Program-made: the position numbers and the translations under genes
From: Lutibacter sp. A80
GTDB taxonomy: Bacteria > Bacteroidota > Bacteroidia > Flavobacteriales > Flavobacteriaceae
NCBI RefSeq assembly: GCF_022429645.1
Contig: NZ_CP092480.1
Location: 266,001 to 330,000 of the forward strand
Length of the DNA: 64,000 nt
Reading direction: 5' to 3'
Notes under the pieces: model-generated
The model's database searches: none
Told to the model about the DNA's origin: nothing
What the model saw: only the letters and a program-made list of their open reading frames with translations
Part shown: piece by piece, positions 9,011-17,392 of the stretch
How the letters are laid out: every line of letters begins with the position of its first letter
How positions within the stretch are numbered: position 1 is the stretch's first letter

Positions 9011-10192
9011 ATGAAAATTCAATTTAATCTTAAATTATTACAAATAGTAAGCTTAATTGTCTTATTTATTTCAACTAGTTGTAAAGAAGACGTTAAACAC
9101 GATGGTTATTATATATCTGGTACTGCAAATTACCCTAATAATACACAAATTAAACTTATTGAAAATTTGCCTGGTATGTTAACAGGGAAAGTTATAGATA
9201 GTACGGTTATAACAAATGGCCATTTTGAATTTAAAGGAAAAGTTAACCACGTTGATTATGTTAATATTTCGGTAGATTCAAAATATAAGGGTAGTTTTTT
9301 CTTAGAAAATAGTAAAATTAATATAGCCCTAAATAATAACTCCTTCAATCCTATTATCACTGGTTCTAAAATGATGGATACTTATAATGAAATACAAGCA
9401 AAAATTTCAGAAGTATATCAACAAAAAAAATATGATACAATACATAAAGTGAGTGCCGAAATTGGAAAAGCTAAACAATTCGGTGATAAAAAACTATTAG
9501 ATAAAGCTCTTGCCAATTTAAATAAACTTACGCCTTTAATAGAAGAACAAAGACAAGCAGTAAAGAATATTAAATTTAACTTTATTAAAGCTAATACAAG
9601 CTCTCCAATAGCAATCCATGTGTTAGGATACACTTTTATTGAAGGAAGTATGAGCAGACCAGAGTTAAAAGAATATTATCATTTATTCACAGGAGATGCT
9701 ATTAAAACATTTTTTTATAAAGAGCATATGACAAAAGTCTATAAAAATGCTTTTGAAAATCTAGTTATTGGAAGCGTAGTTCCAGATTTTACATTAAATT
9801 CTTTAAACAATGAAAAAGTTACGCTTTCAGAAATAAAATCGAACTACATATTAATTGATTTTTGGGCTTCTTGGTGTGTGCCATGCAGGGCATCTTTTCC
9901 TCACGTAAAAGAATTAAGAACAAAATATATAAAAGATAGTTTTAAAATAGTAGGTATTGCAACCGCTGATGTTGAAGAAAAATTGCTAAAAGCCATTAAA
10001 GAAGATAATACTCCTTGGATTCACGTATTCGACATTGCTGAAAATCATCAATATGGTGAAATTGCCAAAAAATATGGTGTCCCTCACCTACCAACAACAT
10101 TTTTAATTGAATCAAAAACTTTAAAAATTATTCTTAGAGATCCGCGAAAAGGAGAATTGGATACTACATTAGAAAAATTACTAGGAAATTAA
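9011..10192 (+). CDS. TlpA-like thioredoxin lipoprotein, array copy 6
   Basis: A 393-aa lipoprotein (lipobox TSC) with the DUF4369-like N-terminus (DGYYISGTANYPN), a charged helical linker (about residues 130-200), and a thioredoxin domain with W288-C-V-P-C292. The GVPHLPTTFLI cis-Pro loop is shared with copy 5. It belongs to the four-member CVPC/CGPC subfamily. The gap before it (173 bp) is the longest in the array and may hold a promoter. Confidence 0.9.
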   Translation: MKIQFNLKLLQIVSLIVLFISTSCKEDVKHDGYYISGTANYPNNTQIKLIENLPGMLTGKVIDSTVITNGHFEFKGKVNHVDYVNISVDSKYKGSFFLENSKINIALNNNSFNPIITGSKMMDTYNEIQAKISEVYQQKKYDTIHKVSAEIGKAKQFGDKKLLDKALANLNKLTPLIEEQRQAVKNIKFNFIKANTSSPIAIHVLGYTFIEGSMSRPELKEYYHLFTGDAIKTFFYKEHMTKVYKNAFENLVIGSVVPDFTLNSLNNEKVTLSEIKSNYILIDFWASWCVPCRASFPHVKELRTKYIKDSFKIVGIATADVEEKLLKAIKEDNTPWIHVFDIAENHQYGEIAKKYGVPHLPTTFLIESKTLKIILRDPRKGELDTTLEKLLGN

Positions 10193-10202
10193 TCAATTTA
10201 TT

Positions 10203-11414
10203 ATGCAAAAATTATTTACAACAATATTACTTATAGCTTTTAGTATTGCAAGTAGTGAATTACAAGCAAATAATAAACAAGAACTACAACAAGATGGTTA
10301 TATAATATCTGGAACCATAAAAGGACTAGATAATGGATGGATTAAACTTCGTGAATATGTTGGTGGAGGCCATCGTAAAACTAAAGTTTTAGACAGTGCT
10401 AAAATTGTGAATGGCTTGTTTAAATTTCAAGGTAATGTTGAATTTCCTGATATGGTAAGTCTGGAAATTAATAATAAAGAAGGTCAATTTTTTCTTGAAA
10501 ATGGCACTATTAACATTAATATAGATTGGTCTTCATTAATATTAACAGATAAACAATTTATTCCTACCGTAACTGGATCTAAATCAGATAAAGAATATAG
10601 AAGAATAAAGTCGGAATTACAGGAAATTATTAATGATTCTAGTTATAATAAAAAAATAGAATCTATTATAACGAAGTTTGATAAGGTTAGAGAAAGTGAA
10701 AATGCTGAAGCTAAAAAAGAGGCTAAAATTTTACGTGAAAAATTAATGTTAGTTTATACAGCACGGTCTGATGATTATTATAAATCAATATACAATTATA
10801 TAAATAACAACCCAGAATCACCTGTTTTAGTATATGTTTTGGGGCATTTATATTCAGAAAACTCAATGAGTAAAGATGATTTAAAGAAATATTATACCAT
10901 TTTTAAAGGTGACGCTACAAAAACAGTTTTTTTCAAAGAACATATTTCTAAAATTTATAACAATATATTCAAAAATTTATCCATAGGTAAAAAGGTTCCA
11001 AACTTTACTTTAAACACTCAAAACGGAAAGCCATTTACTTTAACTGACGCAAAGGGTAAATATCATTTAATTGATTTCTGGGCAAGTTGGTGTGGACCTT
11101 GTAGAGCTTCATTTCCTCACTTAAAAGAATTGTATGCAAAATATAATAATGATGGCTTTGAAGTTATTGGTGTAGGAACAGCTGACCACGAAGAAAAATG
11201 GAAAAAAGCAATTGAACAAGATAAAACTCCTTGGATTCATGTTTTTGATGATTCTGGTGAAAAGGATAATCCTAGATACGGTTTTGTTGCTGAAGATTAT
11301 GGAGTAGCATTTTTACCAACAACTTTTTTTGTAGATGAGAATAACGTGATAATCCTTAGAAATCCTAGTAAAGAAGAACTAGACACTAAATTAAAAGAAT
11401 TATTTGGGCATTAA
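10203..11414 (+). CDS. TlpA-like thioredoxin protein, array copy 7 (non-lipidated signal peptide)
   Basis: A 403-aa protein with a cleavable signal peptide without lipobox (residues 1 to about 22). The DUF4369-like domain is followed by a coiled-coil-like charged linker and a thioredoxin domain with W296-C-G-P-C300. It is closest to copies 5, 6 and 8 (GDATKTVFFKEH linker, FLPTTFFVD loop) but keeps the CGPC dipeptide. It starts 10 bp after copy 6. Confidence 0.88.
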   Translation: MQKLFTTILLIAFSIASSELQANNKQELQQDGYIISGTIKGLDNGWIKLREYVGGGHRKTKVLDSAKIVNGLFKFQGNVEFPDMVSLEINNKEGQFFLENGTININIDWSSLILTDKQFIPTVTGSKSDKEYRRIKSELQEIINDSSYNKKIESIITKFDKVRESENAEAKKEAKILREKLMLVYTARSDDYYKSIYNYINNNPESPVLVYVLGHLYSENSMSKDDLKKYYTIFKGDATKTVFFKEHISKIYNNIFKNLSIGKKVPNFTLNTQNGKPFTLTDAKGKYHLIDFWASWCGPCRASFPHLKELYAKYNNDGFEVIGVGTADHEEKWKKAIEQDKTPWIHVFDDSGEKDNPRYGFVAEDYGVAFLPTTFFVDENNVIILRNPSKEELDTKLKELFGH

Positions 11415-11433
11415 TAATTATAAAATTAACAAT

Positions 11434-12630
11434 ATGAAAAACATTACACACACAATACTTCCACTATTAGTTTTTATAGGAATAGCATTTTCTTGTAAGG
11501 AAGAAGTAAAAGAAAAAAAACAAGAAGGTTATGTAGTAACCGGAAGCGTAAAAGGACTACAAGAAGCTACTATTAAATTGTATGAATTTAATTTTGCAGA
11601 TAGAGGTGCTGCTCCAAAGGTTATTGACAGCGTTCAAATGACAAATGGTACGTTTGAGTTTAAAGGAAAAATAGAACATCCAGACCGAGTTTCAATTTGG
11701 TTGGGAAAAAAATTTAACAGTGAGTTCTTTTTAGAAAATAGTATCATCTCTTTAAATTTCGATACAGCTGAATCAGATCGTGGTCGCCTTATAGCAAAGG
11801 TTTCAGGTTCGGAATTAGGCGAAATTTATGATGAACAACAAAATAAAATTGATAGCATCATGAATCAGCCGAAGTTCCTTGTTTTAAAAGAAATTAGGAC
11901 AAAAATGACAAAGGCTTATAATTCTAAGGATGATGCAAAAATTAAAGCATTTAAGGAGTGGAGAGCTCAGTATAGCGATTTAGAAGATGAACGAATAAAA
12001 GAACAAAAAACATTTAAAATTCAGTACGCAAAAAATAATCCGGAATCACCCGTTGCACCTTGGGTTTTAGGTTTTCAATTTAGTGAAAGTCGAATGTCTA
12101 AAGAGGAAATGAAGGAAATATATCCAATTTTTAAAGGTGCGGCTAAACAAACAGCAATGTTTAAATATTACGAAAAAACGTACGATGATATTTTTAATAG
12201 TTTAGGAGAAGGTTCAACTGCACCAGATTTTAAACTGAATGATGTAAATGGTAATGAAATAGCGCTTTCCAAAGTAACTGCAAAATACAAATTAGTTGAT
12301 TTTTGGGCAAGTTGGTGTGTACCCTGTAGAGCCTCTTTCCCACATTTAAAAGAATTGTATAAAAAATACAAAAAAGATGGTTTTGAAGTTGTAGGAATTG
12401 GAACAGCCGATGAGGAAGCGAAATGGAGACAAGCAATAGAAAAAGATCAAATTACTTGGATACATTTATACGATCCAAGTGCAAACCATCAATGGGGTGT
12501 TGTAGCCAGATTATATGGAGTTCCATTTTTACCAACTACATTTTTAATGGATGAAAATGAAAAAATAATTCTTAGGAATCCATCAAAAGAACAATTAGAC
12601 GTTAAGTTAAAAGAACTATTTGGCCATTAA
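11434..12630 (+). CDS. TlpA-like thioredoxin lipoprotein, array copy 8
   Basis: A 398-aa lipoprotein. I chose the ATG at 11434 because it gives a proper lipoprotein signal (lipobox FSC) and lies after the stop of copy 7; an ATG at 11404 would overlap that gene. The DUF4369-like N-terminus is followed by a linker (NPESPVAPWVLGFQFSESRMS) and a thioredoxin domain with W294-C-V-P-C298. The C-terminus (KLKELFGH) is identical to those of copies 5 and 7. Confidence 0.9.
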   Translation: MKNITHTILPLLVFIGIAFSCKEEVKEKKQEGYVVTGSVKGLQEATIKLYEFNFADRGAAPKVIDSVQMTNGTFEFKGKIEHPDRVSIWLGKKFNSEFFLENSIISLNFDTAESDRGRLIAKVSGSELGEIYDEQQNKIDSIMNQPKFLVLKEIRTKMTKAYNSKDDAKIKAFKEWRAQYSDLEDERIKEQKTFKIQYAKNNPESPVAPWVLGFQFSESRMSKEEMKEIYPIFKGAAKQTAMFKYYEKTYDDIFNSLGEGSTAPDFKLNDVNGNEIALSKVTAKYKLVDFWASWCVPCRASFPHLKELYKKYKKDGFEVVGIGTADEEAKWRQAIEKDQITWIHLYDPSANHQWGVVARLYGVPFLPTTFLMDENEKIILRNPSKEQLDVKLKELFGH

Positions 12631-12654
12631 TAATGCTAATTAATATTTATTAAA

Positions 12655-13134
12655 ATGTTTAAACACATAGTTACCGTTGTCGCTTTTTTAGTAGCTACAT
12701 ATGTTGTTCAATCACAAGAAACAACTATTAAGCTAGATGCACCAAACCATATGAACCCAGTGAGTGTTGGTGCCATAATTATTGATGGTGACCTACCAGG
12801 AGAAAAAACGGTTTTAATTAAAACCGATATTATGAATGGTTACCATATTTATGCTTATGTACCTAGCGGAGAAGCATATATAAACTCCGAACTTGGAATA
12901 GATGTTATTAAAGGAGTTGAATTAGTTGGTGAATGGGAAAAATCAGCTCCACAAACGTATCCTGGAAAAAACCATCTTTTAATATATAAAAATGAAAGCA
13001 CTTTTAAACATAAAATACAAGTTGGGAAAGAAGTAACAAAGGGTACAAAAATTAAATGCTGGATATACTACCAATGTTGTGATGCCAGAATTTGTTTTCC
13101 TCCCAAAAAGAAAGAAATTGAATTAACCTTATAA
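12655..13134 (+). CDS. Second stand-alone DsbD-alpha-like domain protein
   Basis: A 159-aa secreted protein: a signal peptide (residues 1 to about 20), then one beta-rich domain ending in a cysteine-rich motif (YQCCDARICFPP) with C141, C142 and C147, plus C135 just upstream. The C-x4-C-[FL]-P-P pattern is that of DsbD N-terminal domains. It has two more cysteines than the 4765 paralog. It closes the TlpA array and is followed within 10 bp by the ThuA-like gene. Confidence 0.7.
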   Translation: MFKHIVTVVAFLVATYVVQSQETTIKLDAPNHMNPVSVGAIIIDGDLPGEKTVLIKTDIMNGYHIYAYVPSGEAYINSELGIDVIKGVELVGEWEKSAPQTYPGKNHLLIYKNESTFKHKIQVGKEVTKGTKIKCWIYYQCCDARICFPPKKKEIELTL

Positions 13135-13144
13135 ACCATATATA

Positions 13145-14629
13145 ATGAAAAAAATTATTAAAAATATAGCAACTCTTTGCTTATTATTCATTTTTATTAC
13201 AACCAGTTATGGTCAAATAGAAAAATCCAACCTTAAAATATTATACGTTGGTAACAATCCAGATAAACCATTATCGGAAAGAGAAATATCTAGAATTTCC
13301 AGCAATATAGATAGAGCTAAAGAATTTAGAAAGACAAGAACACCTGACTTTAAACAATTCTTACATCAATATTTTAATAAAGTAGCTGTAGTTTTTAATG
13401 ATGATTTTAAAGAAGAAATGTCTGCTAATTATGATGTTACTATTATTGATGCATATTTAACGCCGTATGAAGGTGGTTATGTTAAAGATTCTACAGGGCA
13501 AATAACGGGTTATGAAACAAGAAAATTTTTAACCGAAAACTATCACGATGCTACTATTATGATTGGTGAACCATCTGCCTTTATTGGTGAAGGTCGTGAA
13601 TTAAAAATTGACCATTTATGTTTGTGTTTAGATGCGCATGCACACGGAATGAAATTAGAACACCCAATTTTTAATGAGCCTTATAAAATTAATATTTCTT
13701 ATGAAGATGTAAAATATACTGGAAACTACAAAGTACGTTATGGCGGTCGTAATTTAGGAGAATCGCAGCCAATGTGGCGCATACAAACTGAAGGTTATAG
13801 AGATGGAAAGGGCTTTCCTGTTGGCTTAGTTTCTACAGGTTATAATTTTGATAATGGTATTGATGCTGAATGGATTTCTAGTGGAACTTGCGACAAAGGT
13901 ATTGAGTCTACCGCTATTGGTAGGCATGCCAATTTTTTACATTGGGGTTTTGCAGCTGCACCAGAATATTTAACCGAAAGTGCTAAGCTAGCATTTATTA
14001 ATGCTATTCATTATATAGCGCCTTTTAAAGGAGCCGAACAAATTACTCGCAAAATTAAAGGTGTTCAATTAAAAAAATATTTAAGAGAGCAACAATGGAC
14101 CTTATCCGATGAAGGATCATCTCGTTGGTTGGCATACATTGCTGAATCTGATAAAAAATTCAATGAAGAAAGAAAAAAAATTCAGGCAAAGAAAGATGCA
14201 GGTAAAGAATTAACAAAATTTGAAGAAATGTCATTACAAATGCCTGAAAGAAAAGAAACTCGTGAATGGACAATTAGACATGAACCGCAAGAATTAAAAG
14301 ATAAGTTTGGTAAAGATTGGGCAGCTTACGAAAATTATTATAAAGAAAATATGGATTATTTCTATCCTGCAGATTCAGTATGGTATGTATCCTTAGTAGA
14401 TGAAGATGCTAAATCACTTGGAATTGCAAATAACGACATAAAACTACTTGAAAAAGCAGTAAAAATGTTAACAAATAAAGAGCAATCTGAAACTGCCAAA
14501 CGCATACTTACACGTTATACAAAAGAATCATTTGAAACAGCAAAAGAATGGGAGCAATGGTTTACTAAAAACCATAAGAAACTGTATTTTTCTGAAGGAG
14601 ATGGTTATAAATATATTGTATTGCCTTAA
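13145..14629 (+). CDS. Secreted ThuA-like protein with C-terminal extension
   Basis: A 494-aa protein with a signal peptide (residues 1 to about 23). Residues about 27-305 resemble the ThuA-like, class I glutamine-amidotransferase-like fold: an opening KILYVG strand, YDVTIIDAY, a central LEHPIF segment, and a C-terminal GRHANFLHWGF plus helix. The amidotransferase cysteine is not evident. Residues about 305-494 are a charged helical extension of unknown role. ThuA-like proteins are often near sugar-utilisation genes in Bacteroidota. It is last in the locus, followed by a terminator at 14748. Specific function is unknown. Confidence 0.6.
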   Translation: MKKIIKNIATLCLLFIFITTSYGQIEKSNLKILYVGNNPDKPLSEREISRISSNIDRAKEFRKTRTPDFKQFLHQYFNKVAVVFNDDFKEEMSANYDVTIIDAYLTPYEGGYVKDSTGQITGYETRKFLTENYHDATIMIGEPSAFIGEGRELKIDHLCLCLDAHAHGMKLEHPIFNEPYKINISYEDVKYTGNYKVRYGGRNLGESQPMWRIQTEGYRDGKGFPVGLVSTGYNFDNGIDAEWISSGTCDKGIESTAIGRHANFLHWGFAAAPEYLTESAKLAFINAIHYIAPFKGAEQITRKIKGVQLKKYLREQQWTLSDEGSSRWLAYIAESDKKFNEERKKIQAKKDAGKELTKFEEMSLQMPERKETREWTIRHEPQELKDKFGKDWAAYENYYKENMDYFYPADSVWYVSLVDEDAKSLGIANNDIKLLEKAVKMLTNKEQSETAKRILTRYTKESFETAKEWEQWFTKNHKKLYFSEGDGYKYIVLP

Positions 14630-14747
14630 TATTTTAAAAAAAAACAATTTAATAATAAAACTAAAAACGGGTTGATTAACCTAAAATACACATTGTCTTT
14701 CATTAAATTTTGTTTTCATGAATTAATTACTAACCTAAATGAAAGAT

Positions 14748-14779
14748 AAAAAAAGGGTTGCTACGGCAACCCTTTTTAT
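14748..14779 (+). terminator. Rho-independent terminator after the TlpA/DsbD-alpha/ThuA-like locus
   Basis: An A-rich leader and gggttgc pair with gcaaccc around a tacg loop, followed by ttttt. It closes the 1.6-14.6 kb cluster. Confidence 0.85.
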
Positions 14780-15306
14780 TTAAGTAAGTTTTTCTTTTCT
14801 CTTGGGGTATGGGTCTGACTGTTATATTACACAGAAAATGAAAGAAGCTTCAAAATTCATGAATATAACAGTTATTGATCGCCTGATTGTTTCAAGTTTT
14901 CAAAGTTTCTACAGTTTTTCAGATGAAGGAATCTTGTAAAATTAAATGCTTATCTGGTGTAAACTAGATAGGCGTTTTCTTAGTTTTTCAGGAAGCATAG
15001 TTATTCCTTAAATAGTAAGAAACATAAAATTAATAGGTTAAGTGAATAATTTAGACTTACTAAAAATAAGTAGAAGGTATTTTGTGAGATGCAAAAAAAT
15101 ATTATTTTTAGCTATAGCGATTGACATCGTAAAAAATGTAAAAGTCGTTGCCGAATAAGGTATAAACAAGGTGTATATATATGTTTTCTTTTGTATTGAG
15201 CCTACTATAAAAGCGAAATTTTAATTTGGAGTAAACTTCTATGTATACCTTTAAGGTATAGGTTAAAATACCTTGGTTTATTGTGTAACTTTCAAAAATT
15301 ATAAAT
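14780..15306. other. Intergenic stretch with nested inverted repeat
   Basis: No coding sequence is supported over this stretch of more than 500 bp. It contains an 11-bp inverted repeat (14818-14828 with 14862-14872, actgttatatt/aatataacagt) whose loop holds a second dyad (atgaa ... ttcat around gaagcttc). A short palindrome (tatacctttaaggtata) lies near 15243-15260, just before the next gene. These may be regulatory or leftovers of a mobile element. Confidence 0.4.
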
Positions 15307-15696
15307 ATGAGAAAAATGCTCACACTTTTATTTGTCTCAGCTTTGTTGTTAAGTTGTTCTAAAGACGATTCAATAAGTCAGTTAAATACATTAAATCCAC
15401 CTAGTTGGATTCAAGGGACATGGGTTAATGACATGGATTTTGAGCTGAGGTTTACATCTAATGATATGTATATATCTGATATGAGTTATTTAGAAAGCAA
15501 TAAGTCGTATATAGACTCTGGAGTAGCAGTGTATTATGACGAATCTACTAGTACAGAATATACTATATATATGAAAACTGATGCAGTTGATATGGCAGTC
15601 TTTGAATTTGTGAAAATATCTAGTACTGAAATAGGAATGCCAACCGGTGTAGTTGTTAATGATGTTACTCAATATGGGGTTTTTAAAAAAAAGTAA
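15307..15696 (+). CDS. Small lipoprotein of unknown function
   Basis: A 129-aa protein with a clear lipoprotein signal (lipobox LSC at residue 17, then SKDDS). The mature part starts with WIQGTWVNDMDFELRF, a pattern common in lipocalin-like or calycin-like small Bacteroidota lipoproteins, but I cannot assign a family. It stands alone beside the decayed island end. Confidence 0.6.
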   Translation: MRKMLTLLFVSALLLSCSKDDSISQLNTLNPPSWIQGTWVNDMDFELRFTSNDMYISDMSYLESNKSYIDSGVAVYYDESTSTEYTIYMKTDAVDMAVFEFVKISSTEIGMPTGVVVNDVTQYGVFKKK

Positions 15697-15914
15697 GTAT
15701 ATAGTGTATATAATTATGTAGTTATTACTTTATGTTAGATTGCATTATTTTATAGAACTTTTGAATAAGTGTAATAATGTGTAAATAAAATAAATTTTTT
15801 AGCTGTGAGTGTTAGGGGGTTAGTATAGGTCTAGGGACTTTCGTAATTGTACCATTATATTTTTTGTTAATAAAAATATATGTGTAATTCTGGGATAGTT
15901 TTTGGAAATAAGCT

Positions 15915-16439
15915 TTAGTAATGCATTATATTTACCTTTATATGTATTATAAGTACTTGCAGTTACAATATTTTTCTTTTTTAATAGTGCAATCTAAGGC
16001 TTCTTTTATAGTTTCTTCATTAATTGCAATTGGTTTTTTTTATTTTAACTGTAGGTTGCAATCTAGTTACAGGTTCAGCTTTTTTAATTGTAATCTTTTT
16101 AGTGTTTTCTAATTTTTCTTGTTTGGTTTGTAATTCAGAATTATCCTCAAAAGGGTTGTATCCTTTTTTTAAGAGTTCAAGGATTTTCTTTCTATAGGCT
16201 GATAATACAAATAAACGATCTTCTTTTGTACGTATTCGCTTTTCCATAAAAGGGAGTAACACGTTTTAGCTTCCCAGTTTTTTGATCTCGATAAGAGAAA
16301 TATACGTACCAACGTTTACTTAAATCACCTGCTGCAATGTAAATTTTTGGTGTTGTAAAATTTTTTTCATTGATAAATCGTATGCAAAATCGTATGCATT
16401 TTTAATACTAAAGGTAAGAATTTCATTTAAATTAGACAT
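15915..16439 (-). pseudogene. Relic of a tyrosine integrase, N-terminal part with several frameshifts
   Basis: Reading leftward from an ATG at 16439, the translation matches the N-terminus of the intact integrase at 34884-36173 (shared MKKNF, GDLSKRWYVYFS and NPFEDN segments). Frame breaks occur near 16225-16235, near 16030 and near 15985. Similarity resumes after each break (for example EETIKEALD, then NIVTASTYNTYK matching NLVSSRTFKTY). It covers about 170 of 429 residues and has lost the whole catalytic domain. It lies beside a tRNA 3'-end copy exactly as the intact gene does, so it is the remnant of an earlier element at the same site. Confidence 0.8.
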
Positions 16440-16469
16440 AAAAAAAACGGTTTAGAAAGCTAAACCGTT
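16440..16469 (-). terminator. Terminator copy beside the left att repeat
   Basis: An aacggtttag/ctaaaccgtt stem with a 4-nt loop. The T run lies on the minus strand, next to the start of the integrase relic. It is the counterpart of the tRNA-Met terminator at 36174-36203, carried with the tRNA 3' fragment. Confidence 0.7.
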
Positions 16470-16490
16470 CGTTTTGTTTTATTTAAATTA

Positions 16491-16534
16491 TGTAGCGTGA
16501 TGCAGAATTGAACTGCAGACCTCCGGGTTATGAA
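16491..16534 (-). repeat. Left attachment site (44-bp copy of the tRNA-Met 3' part)
   Basis: These 44 bases are identical to 36226-36269, which covers the 3' half of the tRNA-Met gene from the anticodon region. Beyond base 16534 the tRNA sequence is not continued, so this is a partial, non-functional copy. It is the distal attachment site of the island. Confidence 0.9.
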
Positions 16535-16595
16535 CTCAATGTTGACCAAAATCTCAACCATTTTATTGGGCTCCCGAGCTATATTTTTGCAAAAA

Positions 16596-16614
16596 CGTGT
16601 TCTAAAACGTGTTC
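16596..16614 (-). repeat. Paired heptamer repeat at the left island end (putative integrase arm site)
   Basis: Two copies of GAACACG (minus strand; 16596-16602 and 16608-16614) lie 12 bp apart, about one helical turn. The same pair at the same spacing occurs at 36113-36131 at the other end of the island. No gene covers this copy, so coding constraint does not explain it. Confidence 0.55.
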
Positions 16615-16746
16615 CAAATTTAGATTGATTTGTTATATAAATATTTAATGCAATTTAGGAAAAATAATAAAACATAAGCTATTAAAATTAATTAATAAAA
16701 TAAAGCACATTACGGATTTCCGTAAGGTTTTGTTTTTTTTTGGATT

Positions 16747-16754
16747 TAAATTTG
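16747..16754 (+). promoter_or_regulatory. Bacteroidota-type -7 box (TAAATTTG) before the 16787 lipoprotein
   Basis: It matches the TAnnTTTG consensus 32 bp before the start codon. No well-placed TTG -33 element is evident. Confidence 0.4.
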
Positions 16755-16786
16755 AAGTGTAAAACTTTAAAAAAATAAAAATAAAA

Positions 16787-17392
16787 ATGAAAAATTTTAA
16801 AATTTCAACAATTATTTTAGTAACTATTTTAATATCTAGTTGCTCATCTATGTCATCAATTAGTAATGGAGGGTATAGTGATGTTTCTTTAAACAAAAAT
16901 TCAAATGAATATGAATTGAAGAGATTGAATGAAATTAGTGTAGAGGGGAAAGCATTCTTTGGAATACCAATAAAAGCAAAAAAGAAAAGAGGAGTTGTAG
17001 TTAGATTTAATGGAATTGATTTGGGAAAATCTAATCAGGCCTTACCAATTTTAACAATGTTAGGGTATACTTTAAGTACAGGTGTTTTAATTAATGAAAT
17101 AGTAGGTACAAATGATGATTGGAATAGTAATGACTATGGCGAGGATAAATTAGGATTGCCAATAGCGTCAGCAATAGGTATACCTATTGCAGGAATTTTA
17201 AACAATTTAACATGGAGTGGTGCTGCTATGCAAAATGCATCTTGGAATTTAAATAGTAGACTTGTTGAAGAAAACCCAGATATAGATATATTCTTAAACC
17301 CAAAATATGAAGTTAAAAATGACCAAGGAATATTTACTCAAAAAGCTAAGGTAACTGCCAAAGTTATGGGGGCAACAATAAAAACGGATTAA
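16787..17392 (+). CDS. Lipoprotein of unknown function, first island gene
   Basis: A 201-aa protein with a lipobox (ISSC, about residue 20) and a Ser/Asn-rich segment. Its middle part has a glycine-rich hydrophobic stretch (LPIASAIGIPIAGILNN) that may contact the membrane. The C-terminus (KYEVKNDQGIFTQKAKVTAKVMGA) resembles those of small outer-membrane lipoproteins. I do not recognise a named family. Confidence 0.6.
   Translation: MKNFKISTIILVTILISSCSSMSSISNGGYSDVSLNKNSNEYELKRLNEISVEGKAFFGIPIKAKKKRGVVVRFNGIDLGKSNQALPILTMLGYTLSTGVLINEIVGTNDDWNSNDYGEDKLGLPIASAIGIPIAGILNNLTWSGAAMQNASWNLNSRLVEENPDIDIFLNPKYEVKNDQGIFTQKAKVTAKVMGATIKTD

Noticed and set aside
11404..11433. Upstream ATG for TlpA copy 8
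   Set aside because: It overlaps the previous gene and would put a polar stretch before the lipoprotein signal.
15108..15323. Minus-strand 71-codon frame
   Set aside because: AT-rich chance frame ending in the start of the small lipoprotein gene; no features.
16535..16590. Sequence after the left att copy considered as the remainder of a second tRNA-Met
   Set aside because: A weak D-arm-like piece is present on the minus strand, but no 5' acceptor half pairs with the 3' part, so it is not a tRNA gene.
16645..16896. Minus-strand 83-codon frame overlapping the 16787 lipoprotein
   Set aside because: It covers the promoter and signal-peptide region of a better-supported gene and has no recognisable features.
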